A stretch of DNA of 39,391 nt from a virus: the IMG/VR virus record IMGVR_UViG_3300009593_000044, positions 1-39,391 of that record. One strand, written 5' to 3'. A model generated the notes under the pieces. It did no database searches, had not been told where the DNA came from, and saw nothing but the letters and a program-made list of their open reading frames with translations. Position numbers and translations under genes: made by a program. The number at the start of each line of letters is the position of its first letter. Positions within the stretch are counted from its first letter, which is position 1. Shown piece after piece: positions 14,418-22,800 of this stretch.

Positions 14418-14467
14418 TTGACTATAAATCACACAATGTGATACACTTATATTGTAAGAAAGGATGG
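14418..14467 (+). promoter_or_regulatory. Promoter/operator/leader cassette, copy C
   Basis: TTGACT (14418-14423), an 18-bp spacer, TACACT (14442-14447). The spacer holds an imperfect inverted repeat, ATCAC-ACAAT-GTGAT (14428-14442). GGATGG (14462-14467) lies exactly 7 nt before ATG 14475. A second GGATGG overlaps the start codon itself. Confidence 0.7.
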
Positions 14468-14474
14468 TAAAAGG

Positions 14475-15059
14475 ATGGATGAAAAAGTAAAAATACTTTT
14501 GAAAAAATCTAAAGCGTTCAAACAGTTCGCTGACTTCCTTACAGAAAATGGATATACCTACGAAGTTGTAGGTTCTATGGAAGCTGAAAAAGATGCTGAG
14601 AGAAGTTCTCAAGGAGATAATCTCTTAGCTGGTGCGTTAAGTTTTGTAATGTACCCAGCAGATGTAGAAGTATTCAAAGATGGTAAGGCAGTTGCGTTTG
14701 TAAAACAAGCGTTCAGAACTGGTTATGACTATAAAAAAGGTAAAGATGAAGGTACGATGGCTTATTACCAGTACAAAGAGTTGCAAGAAGTAGCTTTCGC
14801 TGGTAAACAAAGTATAGAAAATACAAAGTTAGAGCTTGAGTATGTTTACTTTTACGAGGAAGAATACAGTAGCGATACGTATGGGCTTGAGCATTACAAG
14901 AATCAATACTATTACTATTGGAAATATGCAAGAGGTAAAACTAAGAGACTAAAAACAGAAGGTTATGCGTTAACGTTTAATAGCGCAAAGACAATGTTTA
15001 AAGAACTTGAAGTAGGAGAACAATACTACAAGTTTAAGAAGTTCTTAGTTACTACATAG
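14475..15059 (+). CDS. Hypothetical protein (194 aa), Tyr/Lys-rich C-terminus
   Basis: Expressed from copy C. The N-terminal helix (KILLKKSKAFKQFADFLTEN) is followed by a beta-rich part (YPADVEVFKDGKAVAFVKQA) and a Tyr-rich stretch (NQYYYYWKYARGKTKRLK). A TSQGDN-like loop sits near residue 50. The fold may be a nucleic-acid or inhibitor type, but there is no sequence evidence for a family. Confidence 0.65.
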   Translation: MDEKVKILLKKSKAFKQFADFLTENGYTYEVVGSMEAEKDAERSSQGDNLLAGALSFVMYPADVEVFKDGKAVAFVKQAFRTGYDYKKGKDEGTMAYYQYKELQEVAFAGKQSIENTKLELEYVYFYEEEYSSDTYGLEHYKNQYYYYWKYARGKTKRLKTEGYALTFNSAKTMFKELEVGEQYYKFKKFLVTT

Positions 15060-15069
15060 GGGAAAACAT

Positions 15070-15285
15070 ATAAGCAACATAGTTTACACAACAGAAACTA
15101 AAGTAGATGATGGTCGATGTTATTGTTTTCAAAACGATACATTTCAAGAACCAAATTATCCATTTAGAAGCATAAGTTGTTTATGTAATATTTGTGTTAG
15201 TTGTTATTGTATGGAAGATTCTTTTATGAAGTTACAACACGTATTAGATTATTTAGAAATAAGAGAAGGGAGTAGTGTTAGTTGA
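15070..15285 (+). CDS. Cys-rich protein (71 aa) with no canonical start codon
   Basis: The frame from the stop at 15046-15048 to TGA 15283-15285 has coding-like codon use but no ATG, GTG or TTG before residue 48. AGGGG at 15058-15062 stands 7 nt before ATA at 15070, so ATA is the likely start, or a former ATG lost by mutation or sequence error. Seven Cys lie in RCYCF and SCLCNICVSCYC, a probable zinc site. Its stop overlaps the TTG of the next gene, which supports real translation. A short version from ATG 15211 (24 aa) would lack the Cys cluster. Confidence 0.5.
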   Translation: MSNIVYTTETKVDDGRCYCFQNDTFQEPNYPFRSISCLCNICVSCYCMEDSFMKLQHVLDYLEIREGSSVS

Positions 15286-15524
15286 TAGAACTATTTATAA
15301 GTACATGGTTAATTCAAGACTGGAACTGGCGTGGATGGTATCTAGTCGGATTTAGCGGTGTATTTTATTTTATATTTACAATTTTAAAAATGTTCTACTA
15401 CTCATTTAGATTAAGACATGCAGAAAAGAAGTATGCAGATACCCAAATTAGTCGAAACTTAGATGAGATGTATAACAAGATAGAAGCTGGTATAGAAGTA
15501 AAACCAAGTAAATACTTGAAATAA
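15282..15524 (+). CDS. Small membrane protein (80 aa)
   Basis: A TTG start follows GGGAG and overlaps the stop of the Cys-rich gene. It has one clear membrane segment (YLVGFSGVFYFIFTILKMFYY), then a charged helix (RLRHAEKKYADTQI). Last gene of the first small-gene island, just before the terminator. The function is unknown; exclusion or a membrane-targeted host factor is possible. Confidence 0.6.
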   Translation: MIELFISTWLIQDWNWRGWYLVGFSGVFYFIFTILKMFYYSFRLRHAEKKYADTQISRNLDEMYNKIEAGIEVKPSKYLK

Positions 15525-15556
15525 ATATCTACAAAACTTTTATATAAGCTGCTAGC

Positions 15557-15620
15557 AGCGCACTGGATGATGCAGTTTACAAAAACTACATGAGCGGCAC
15601 ATCCAATGCGCTTATTTTAT
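15557..15620 (+). terminator. Long imperfect hairpin with T-rich tail, probable terminator
   Basis: AGCGCACTGGATG region (15557-15569) pairs with CATCCAATGCGCT (15600-15612) with one mismatch. A weaker inner stem, TGCAGTTT with AAACTACA, sits in the loop. TTATTTTAT follows. The palindrome GCTGCTAGCAGC at 15548-15559 overlaps the left arm. It would end the small-gene operon before the late module. Confidence 0.6.
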
Positions 15621-15647
15621 ATTAGGTACTATTTTGTAAACTTAAGG

Positions 15648-15653
15648 TAGAAT
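15648..15653 (+). promoter_or_regulatory. Leaderless -10 box of the packaging operon
   Basis: TAGAAT lies exactly 6 nt before ATG 15660, with no Shine-Dalgarno sequence. The -35 is unclear. It fits the -10/6 nt/ATG class seen also at 12567, 24200 and 30619. Confidence 0.55.
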
Positions 15654-15659
15654 GTACAA

Positions 15660-16256
15660 ATGGATAAAGAATACGTTTGGACTAGATTACATTTCTTTCA
15701 GTTTGATGCGGATAATCCGAAAGAACATAATTACACCGAGATAGAAAACTCAATTAAAAGATTTGGATTTGTAGAATTACCAGTTGTTAATAAAGTTACT
15801 GATACATTAGTTGCTGGTCATGGCAGAATTGCTGCACTTCAAAATATGGCAGCACGTAAAGAACCTATGCCAAAATATTTAAAGCAAGAAGAAGATACAA
15901 AAGAATGGTTAGTACCAACTATCGTAGTTGAGTTTGAAACCGATGCAGAAGCAAAAGCATATATCGTTGCATCAAATCAATTAACAATAGATGGCAGCTG
16001 GAATGAAGCGCTGCTATTAGATTTACTTCAAGACATAAATGCTGCAACACAAAACTTATTAGGTACTGGTTTTGATTTAGAAGATATTATGCAAATGGAA
16101 GAGTTCCAAAACTCGCCATTAAAGTTTGATGAAGATTTAGGTAAAGAAGTACATTACGTAAAAATAGAAGCAGATTCCGCAGAACATGCAGAATCAATTA
16201 AAGGTCAATTAAAAGAGTTAGGGTTTATATGCCAAGTGAAGAGTATCACGAAGTAG
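15660..16256 (+). CDS. ParB/sulfiredoxin-like N-terminal domain protein
   Basis: The product is 198 aa. Residues 19-60 match the ParB N-terminal domain: NPKEHNYTEIENSIKRFGF, then PVVN and LVAGHGRIAAL. In classic ParB the box is GERRxxA; the phage form here is GHGR (53-56). Such proteins in phages are often next to terminase or methylase genes and act as nucleases or CTP-binding DNA-binding proteins. It begins the packaging operon from a leaderless promoter. No methylase gene is seen beside it. The C-terminal third is alpha/beta and unassigned. Confidence 0.8.
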   Translation: MDKEYVWTRLHFFQFDADNPKEHNYTEIENSIKRFGFVELPVVNKVTDTLVAGHGRIAALQNMAARKEPMPKYLKQEEDTKEWLVPTIVVEFETDAEAKAYIVASNQLTIDGSWNEALLLDLLQDINAATQNLLGTGFDLEDIMQMEEFQNSPLKFDEDLGKEVHYVKIEADSAEHAESIKGQLKELGFICQVKSITK

Positions 16257-16561
16257 TAGTACCCACAGAAATAAAAGAAGCGATGCAAATATTTATATCG
16301 TTCTTAACTGCTAATTTTTCGTATGAAGATGGCGTAGATGAAATAGAGTTTAAACAATTTAGGGAATCAATTACCGATGGTATTTTTGGTACTGCTGAAC
16401 TTCCAATGATGCAGCGTAATAATGTAGGTATATCTGGTAATGACTTTTTTAATGCTGCGTGCATACTCATGACAGATATGTTATATAATGCTACAAGCGG
16501 AGACATCCTTGAAGCGCAGAAAGTTCTGAAAGAAATGGGGATGGCGGTAATAGATAGCTAG
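16229..16561 (+). CDS. Hypothetical protein (110 aa) before terminase
   Basis: The ATG is inside the ParB-like gene (overlap 28 nt). Mostly helical, acidic (FSYEDGVDEIEFKQFRESIT). The function is unknown. A 7-bp hairpin and a Shine-Dalgarno sequence follow before the terminase small subunit. Confidence 0.65.
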   Translation: MPSEEYHEVVVPTEIKEAMQIFISFLTANFSYEDGVDEIEFKQFRESITDGIFGTAELPMMQRNNVGISGNDFFNAACILMTDMLYNATSGDILEAQKVLKEMGMAVIDS

Positions 16562-16579
16562 ACTAAACAGGATTTAGTC
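16561..16579 (+). other. Short hairpin before terminase small subunit
   Basis: GACTAAA (16561-16567), loop CAGGA, TTTAGTC (16573-16579). It is followed by ACAGGAGTA, the same Shine-Dalgarno context as at the scaffold gene, which also has an upstream hairpin (28855-28874). It may stabilise the message or mark a processing site. Confidence 0.4.
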
Positions 16580-16603
16580 GTTAACGTAACAGGAGTACGT
16601 AAC

Positions 16604-17047
16604 ATGGCAGGCAGACCAACTAAACTTACAAAAGAATTAACTGAAGAAATAGCACAATATCTTCGTGCTGGTAATTACATAGAGACAACCGCAGCCTTAG
16701 TCGGCATCAATCGTGATTCAATATATGAATGGTTAAAGCGTGGCGCAGCTGAACAAGAGAGATTAATTAAGAATCCTAGAGCTAGATTACGTAAAAGAGA
16801 AGAGATTTACGTTGAATTTTCCGACACAGTAAAAAAGGCACAAGCACAATCTGAAGCAATGTTAGTCGGTTTAATTGGTAAAGCTGCATCTAAGAACTGG
16901 ACTGCTGCTGCTTGGAGATTAGAGCGTAAATTTCCAGATAAGTGGGGTAGAACAGAACGTAATACTGCACAAGCACAAGATGACCCAGTAAAAGAACTGG
17001 CAAAACAAATACAGGATTTAAGAGATGATAAATCTTCAGAAGGGTAA
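16604..17047 (+). CDS. terS: Terminase small subunit
   Basis: The product is 147 aa. The N-terminus MAGRPTKLTKELTEEIAQYL is typical of small terminases, followed by a helix-turn-helix (AALVGINRDSIYEWLKRGAA). KFPDKWGR appears near residue 107. The protein would recognise the packaging site and load the large subunit. It is coupled to the large subunit by a 23-nt overlap. Confidence 0.88.
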   Translation: MAGRPTKLTKELTEEIAQYLRAGNYIETTAALVGINRDSIYEWLKRGAAEQERLIKNPRARLRKREEIYVEFSDTVKKAQAQSEAMLVGLIGKAASKNWTAAAWRLERKFPDKWGRTERNTAQAQDDPVKELAKQIQDLRDDKSSEG

Positions 17048-18239
17048 ACAACTAGATTCAATATTAGATTCGACTGCAAGAATTAATGTTTGGCAAGGTT
17101 CAGTATCATCTGGTAAGACAATATCTTCACTTATTAGATGGATAGAATTTTGTAACAATGGTGCTAAAGGTAACTTGTTAATGGTAGGTAAGACCGAAAG
17201 AACGCTAAAACGAAACGTTATTGATGTTTTATCAGAGATATTAGATGGTTCAAACAGTTTAATTACTCGTACTGGTTCTGGAGAAATACAAATAGGCAAC
17301 AGAACTATCTATATAGTTGGTGCTAATGATGAGAGAGCTGAAGCAAAAATACGTGGTTTAACACTTGCTGGTGCTTATGGAGATGAAGTAACACTATGGA
17401 GTGAATCGTTTTTTAATATGCTGCTATCAAGATTAAGAGTACCTAACGCACAATTATTTTTAACAACTAACCCAGACAGTCCTAATCACTGGCTAAAGAA
17501 AAAGTTTTTAGATAGAGAGACTGAACTTGATATAACTAATTTCGCATTTGAGTTAGATGACAACCATACGTTAGACCAAAAGTATGTCGATTCATTAAAA
17601 GCAGAATACGCACCACCAAGTAGTTTGTGGTATAGAAGATTTATTAATGGCGAGTGGGTTATGGCAGAAGGCGCAGTGTATGACTGCTTCGATAGATTAG
17701 ATAATGTTGTATCAGAGCTGCCAAAAATGAGAGAGTATTATGTTGGTGTTGACTATGGCACAACCAATCCATTAGCTGCATTACTTGTTGGAGAAGGAGT
17801 AGATGACCAGCTTTATGTTATAAAAGAGTATTACTATGATTCAAAAATTGGACAAAAACAATTATCTGATGCCGAATACTCCAGAGAGCTGCTTAATTTT
17901 TTAGATGGATATGATGTTCGCAAGATATTTGTTGACCCAAGCGCAGCTTCGTTTATTACTCAACTATGGAGAGATAATCATTTAGGCGTAACTAAAGCAA
18001 ACAATAATGTACAAGATGGTATTAGAATAGTGTACAACTTAATTGGCAGCAGAAAACTTAAGATACATTCAAGCTGCACTAAGTTAATAGGAGAGCTTGA
18101 GAGCTACGTATGGGATGTCAAATCACAAGAACGAGGAGAAGATAAACCATTAAAACGTAACGACCATGCAGTAGATGCGCTAAGATACGTAATGATAGCA
18201 TTAGGTTCTATATGGAGACATTGGATTACAAGGAGTTAA
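17025..18239 (+). CDS. terL: Terminase large subunit
   Basis: The product is 404 aa. ATPase: Walker A GSVSSGKT (25-32), Walker B with D120/E121 (GDE). Nuclease (RNase H-like): D243 in VGVDYG, D304 in FVDP, and D380/D384 in NDHAVDALRY. Complete and of usual length for the SPP1/XtmB/Terminase_3 type. It cuts and pumps DNA into the prohead. The small subunit precedes it and the portal gene follows after one small ORF. Confidence 0.95.
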   Translation: MINLQKGKQLDSILDSTARINVWQGSVSSGKTISSLIRWIEFCNNGAKGNLLMVGKTERTLKRNVIDVLSEILDGSNSLITRTGSGEIQIGNRTIYIVGANDERAEAKIRGLTLAGAYGDEVTLWSESFFNMLLSRLRVPNAQLFLTTNPDSPNHWLKKKFLDRETELDITNFAFELDDNHTLDQKYVDSLKAEYAPPSSLWYRRFINGEWVMAEGAVYDCFDRLDNVVSELPKMREYYVGVDYGTTNPLAALLVGEGVDDQLYVIKEYYYDSKIGQKQLSDAEYSRELLNFLDGYDVRKIFVDPSAASFITQLWRDNHLGVTKANNNVQDGIRIVYNLIGSRKLKIHSSCTKLIGELESYVWDVKSQERGEDKPLKRNDHAVDALRYVMIALGSIWRHWITRS

Positions 18240-18240
18240 A

Positions 18241-18318
18241 ATGCCTAAAGGTAAAGGCTACCCAAAAGCAATGAAAGCTAAGAATAAGGGTAAAGCTAAA
18301 AAAAAGAAAAAATATTAG
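18241..18318 (+). CDS. Lys-rich peptide (25 aa) between terminase and portal
   Basis: The frame encodes MPKGKGYPKAMKAKNKGKAK followed by KKKKY. About half of its residues are Lys. It begins one base after the terminase stop and ends immediately before the portal ATG. Similar short Lys/Gly peptides lie at head genes of other marine phages (memory, not checked). It could bind packaged DNA or RNA. Confidence 0.6.
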   Translation: MPKGKGYPKAMKAKNKGKAKKKKKY

Positions 18319-19806
18319 ATGTTAAAGTTACCAGAGAATGGTTCGGCATTTCCGCCAGAGAACCATAAAAGTATATTTAGAGTTTATGAAGAACATTCAG
18401 CATGGCATGCTGGAGACCCAGCTATATTAAGAAAGACTTATGCTAACGTTCCACAAGATTATAGACCCAGAAAGTATATGTTCTGGACAAGAAAAGGCGC
18501 AACAGATGCGCAAATAGAACGACATCAGATTCACGTTCCACTTGCAGGAGACATAGCACAAACAAGTGCTGATTTATTATTTTCAGAACCACCAAACTTT
18601 ATGGTTAACAACAATGATTTTTCAGAATCAGACCAACTAAACACACAAGAGAATTTAGATTACCTACTCAGAGAATGCGGATTAAAAAATAAATTACTAG
18701 AAGCTGGCGAAACTTGCGCAGCTTTAGGCGGAGTATTTTTAAGATTAGTTTGGAATGCAGACTTCATGGATAAACCAACTATACAAGTTGTATCTCCAGA
18801 TAAAGCAATAGCAACATTTATGTATGGTCAATTAGTAGCAGTAGGATATGTAACCGAATATGATTCAGCTGATGGTCAAGACTTTTATAGATTAGTAGAA
18901 CATCACGAAGATGGGTTAATACACAACGCATTATATCAAGGCACTAAGACAAATATTGGTACAAGAGTTCCTCTTGAGAGATTACAAGAAACTGCGGATT
19001 TAGAAGAAGAGATAGTGCTGCCATTTAAAACATTAGCATCAGTTTATGTACCTAACCAGAGACCACTTAGAAGATTACGTGGATATGAATATGGTCGTTC
19101 TGATTATGATGGTATCGAAGGTTTACTTGATTCAATAGATGAAGCATATACATCATGGATGCGAGATGTAAGACTTGGTAAAGCAAGAATAATTGTACCT
19201 ACTGAATATCTTGAAAGAAGGGGTCGTGGTCGTGGTGCAGCATTTGATGTAGATGCAGAAGTGTTCACTGCATTAGAGATAGACCCAAATCAAGAAAATA
19301 AAGGTATGCAACCAGTTCAGTTTGATATAAGACATGAGCAACACAGAGTAACAGTTATGGAATTAATTGATAGAGCAGTTACTGCTGCTGGATATTCTCC
19401 ACAGTCATTCGGTATAAGTATTGAAGGTAGAGCAGAATCTGGTACTGCATTAAAGCTGCGTGAACGTAAATCATTTACAACACAAGGTAAGAAACAAAGA
19501 TACTGGACACAACCACTTGAAGAGATATTAGAAAAACTGCAAATATTAGATGTAGAATTATTTAGTAAACAATACAAACCAATTAGACCAAGAGTTGAAT
19601 GGCAAGATGCAGTACAACAAGATGTTAGAGAATCTGCAACAGTAATCGAATCATTACATAGAGCGCAAGCAGCTTCATTAGAAACTAAAGTTAGAATCCT
19701 TAATCCAGATTTAACAGAAGAAGAAATAGAAAATGAGGTTCTTAAGATAGCAACTAACTTTAATTTAGCAGACCAAAGCGTTGAAGATATATTAGAGCTA
19801 CCATAA
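18319..19806 (+). CDS. Portal protein (SPP1 gp6-like)
   Basis: The product is 495 aa, the usual size for the family. Order after terL and before the MuF-type head protein is diagnostic. The central part (RRLRGYEYGRSDYDGIEGLL, then IDEAYTSWMRDVR) and SGTALKLRERK are typical of the SPP1/gp6 portal family. It forms the dodecameric DNA entry ring at one capsid vertex. Confidence 0.9.
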   Translation: MLKLPENGSAFPPENHKSIFRVYEEHSAWHAGDPAILRKTYANVPQDYRPRKYMFWTRKGATDAQIERHQIHVPLAGDIAQTSADLLFSEPPNFMVNNNDFSESDQLNTQENLDYLLRECGLKNKLLEAGETCAALGGVFLRLVWNADFMDKPTIQVVSPDKAIATFMYGQLVAVGYVTEYDSADGQDFYRLVEHHEDGLIHNALYQGTKTNIGTRVPLERLQETADLEEEIVLPFKTLASVYVPNQRPLRRLRGYEYGRSDYDGIEGLLDSIDEAYTSWMRDVRLGKARIIVPTEYLERRGRGRGAAFDVDAEVFTALEIDPNQENKGMQPVQFDIRHEQHRVTVMELIDRAVTAAGYSPQSFGISIEGRAESGTALKLRERKSFTTQGKKQRYWTQPLEEILEKLQILDVELFSKQYKPIRPRVEWQDAVQQDVRESATVIESLHRAQAASLETKVRILNPDLTEEEIENEVLKIATNFNLADQSVEDILELP

Positions 19807-19810
19807 TGTT

Positions 19811-22800
19811 ATGGTTTATGACCCAGCAACAAATGAACAGATAGTTGAGACATACGCTTCAATATTTGAAGAAGTAAACGATTTTTTATTACAACTTACC
19901 GCAGAGACACTATTAGAAGGTAAATCCTACGATGGTTCTATCACTGACTGGCTGCAATTTAAACAATCATCAGTAGCTAAATTATTAGAAGAAGCTGGCA
20001 AGCAAGCTGACAAATCTTTTAATGGAATCAAACCATCAATAACCGCAGCAGTAGAAGCTGCGTATAGTATTGGAGAGAGTACCGCAGCTGCCGAATTATT
20101 AAGTGTAGGTTTACCAGTAGATGTTGGTTCTGGATTTCAAGGACTGGCAGAATATTCAATAGAAGCATTAATAGATGGTGCAGTTAATAGATTTCAAAAC
20201 AGAGCAAATAAACTTAATGTAGTTAGAGCTACACAAGATGTTTATGCAGAAGTTACAGAAGAAGTAGCAGCTTTAGTTACTTCTGGAGTTGCAACATTAG
20301 AAGAAGCAGTCGAAATTGCGGTAGATAGATTCTTAGATAAAGGCATAAAGACAGTACAACTTGGTAACAAAAATATGCAGATAGATGATTATGCAAACAC
20401 TGCAATTAGGACAATAGCTGGTAATGCACAAGTACAAGGTTCATTAGACAGATACGAAGATGCAGAACAATACTTAGTTTTTATTACTGATAGTCCTATG
20501 GAGTGTTCTTTATGCAGACCATTCGAAGGCAAGGTATTAAGAACAACAGAAGATTTATCTAAAGTACCAGAAGAATATCATGGTTCAGAACAATCTTTAG
20601 AGTATGCCAAAGGCAAAGGTTTATTCCATCCTAATTGTACTCATTCTGCACAAATGTATATAGAAGGTTATTCAACACCACCTACTGACACAGATGATGA
20701 AGCTAATACTAAAAGAAGAGCTAAGATTCGTAGATTAGATAAGCTAGAACGCACAAATAGACTAAAAGAAAAAATATATCGTAAAGATGGTCAAACAAAT
20801 AGAGCTAAGGGTGCAAAAGCAAGAGCTACTAAATATAGAGCAGAACGTAGGCAACTAGAAGCTGCAATAGAACGTAAATCTTTAGGATGGTTTACTGGAG
20901 AAGATAGATTACGTAGATTAGCAGAAGCAAATGGAATTAAACCAGAAGTACTTATTGATGCAAAAGGTAATTTACCTAAGTTAAATAAATTAGCTAAAAG
21001 CACTGGTTTTGACCCACGATTAGTTAGTCCAGATGTAAGAAGGGGAGTGGCAGCAGTTAAAGACCCACCAGACATTTCTGATATTTTAGAAGCAACTGGT
21101 GTTAAAGATTATAGAGAGCTGCCAGAATCTATACGTGCAGATTTAAGATTAAAATATAAAGATTTTTTTGAATCGGAGTTTGGCGTTATGAATTTCTTAG
21201 AAGGCGAAGGTAAGTTTCACAATCCACCAGCACTTCCAGACAAAGTTAAAAAAATGAACAAAGTTCAGTTTAATAAATGGATAAAAGAAAATAGAAAAGA
21301 TTATACAAACAGATATGGTAACTGGAGATGGGATAACAAAAAAGGTAAACCAGATTTTAAATGGAGAAAAAAACATATAACAGATAATTGGACAGGAGAT
21401 ATAGAAAATTTATTAGAAGAAGCTGAAGCTGCTGGTGCGTTATCAGAAAAAAAACAAGTTGTAGCTGGTGGACTTCCATCATCTGGTAAAACTTTTACGT
21501 TAGCTAACAAAGCTGGCGACCCAAGTCTTAAAACATATAAACTAGATGAGTATGTAATTCTTAACTCCGATGACTTTAAGACCAAGATTATATTTAGAGA
21601 TTATGCTTCTGCTACTGACAAAAGATTAAACGATTTATTAAGCGATACTTTTATAAATGACCCAGATTTTGGAGTAGGTTCTAAGTTAGGTGCTAACAAT
21701 CCAGTAATGAAAAAATTAAAAACAACTCATCCAGAGATATACAAAGAAATACTTGGTAAAGAATTTGATAAAGGAATGCTTACAGAAATTAGAGAACTTG
21801 TAGCATCTAAAGTACCAATAGGAGACACTGGACTATTTGGTTACGAAGCTGCAAACATATTGCACGAAGAATCATCTGCAATGCTTAAAGCTGCACAAGA
21901 AGCAGCATCAGATAAAGGTTTAAATATAGTTCACGATGTAACTATGGGTAGTGCAAAACCAGTAGAGTTAGTAGAAGATTTAGTAGATGCAAAAGGTTAT
22001 GAACCAGCTGAAGTAATGTTTATTATGTATTCACAAGAGCAAGCATCAGATTCAGTTATAGACAGATATATAAGAAAAAACTTTGATACTGACAACAATC
22101 GTGGCGGTAGGTATGTTATGTCAATAGTATTAGATGATGCTACTAAAAAAATTAAAGACCCAGCATTCGCTAACAAGACAATAGATTTATTAGGCAGACC
22201 AGCTTTAACAGACAATGAAGTGTTTTTATCAGAGTTATTAAAATCAGATGCAGTATCACAAAATGCTGATGACATTCAGTTAGTTAACAGATATTCAGAT
22301 ATTGATTTTGATACAGGACAAGCTAAAGCATATCCAGTAGAAATTGTTAAAGATACTAATGGCAATTACAAAGTAACTACATCAGCAAGTAAAAATAAAA
22401 AAGTTGCTATTGATGGTATGAAAGTTAGAACTAAATCACAAATAGATATTCCTACTAACAAAGCTGGCATAGATGAATTTGATAAAGTTATTGAAGCACA
22501 AGTTTTACAAACTCCAACTGGTAGAAACATTGGAATAAAATCAGAATTTTATGAAAGAATTGTTAAGAGAGATAAATATTTTAAAGATTTAAAACTTAAA
22601 CCAGATGATGCTGGTCTATATATTATTGCAAAAGAAAAGGGATTTACTGGTAAACCAGAAAAAGTAGCTTTACCAACAGATTTGACCGATGTACCACTTA
22701 CTGAATCTAACACTGCAAAAGGAGTAGTCAATCCTATTGGTGGTGGTGTAAATATAGTTAATGAAGCAATCGAAGAAGATTTAATAGTTTATAGGGGTAT

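Noticed and set aside
11341-15524. CRISPR-like array from the repeated cassettes
   Set aside because: The repeats are before genes at irregular distances of hundreds of bases and hold promoter parts; there are no regular spacers and no cas genes.
15548-15611. Attachment site suggested by the palindrome GCTGCTAGCAGC and the long inverted repeat
   Set aside because: No integrase or tRNA-like core is present. The T-rich tail and place at an operon end fit a terminator better.
16243-16249. GTATCAC operator half followed by GAAGT, like copy A
   Set aside because: Lies in coding sequence as part of codons Tyr-His-Glu, without the right half or a -10 box. A similar Tyr-His-Glu hit at 24576-24584 is rejected for the same reason.
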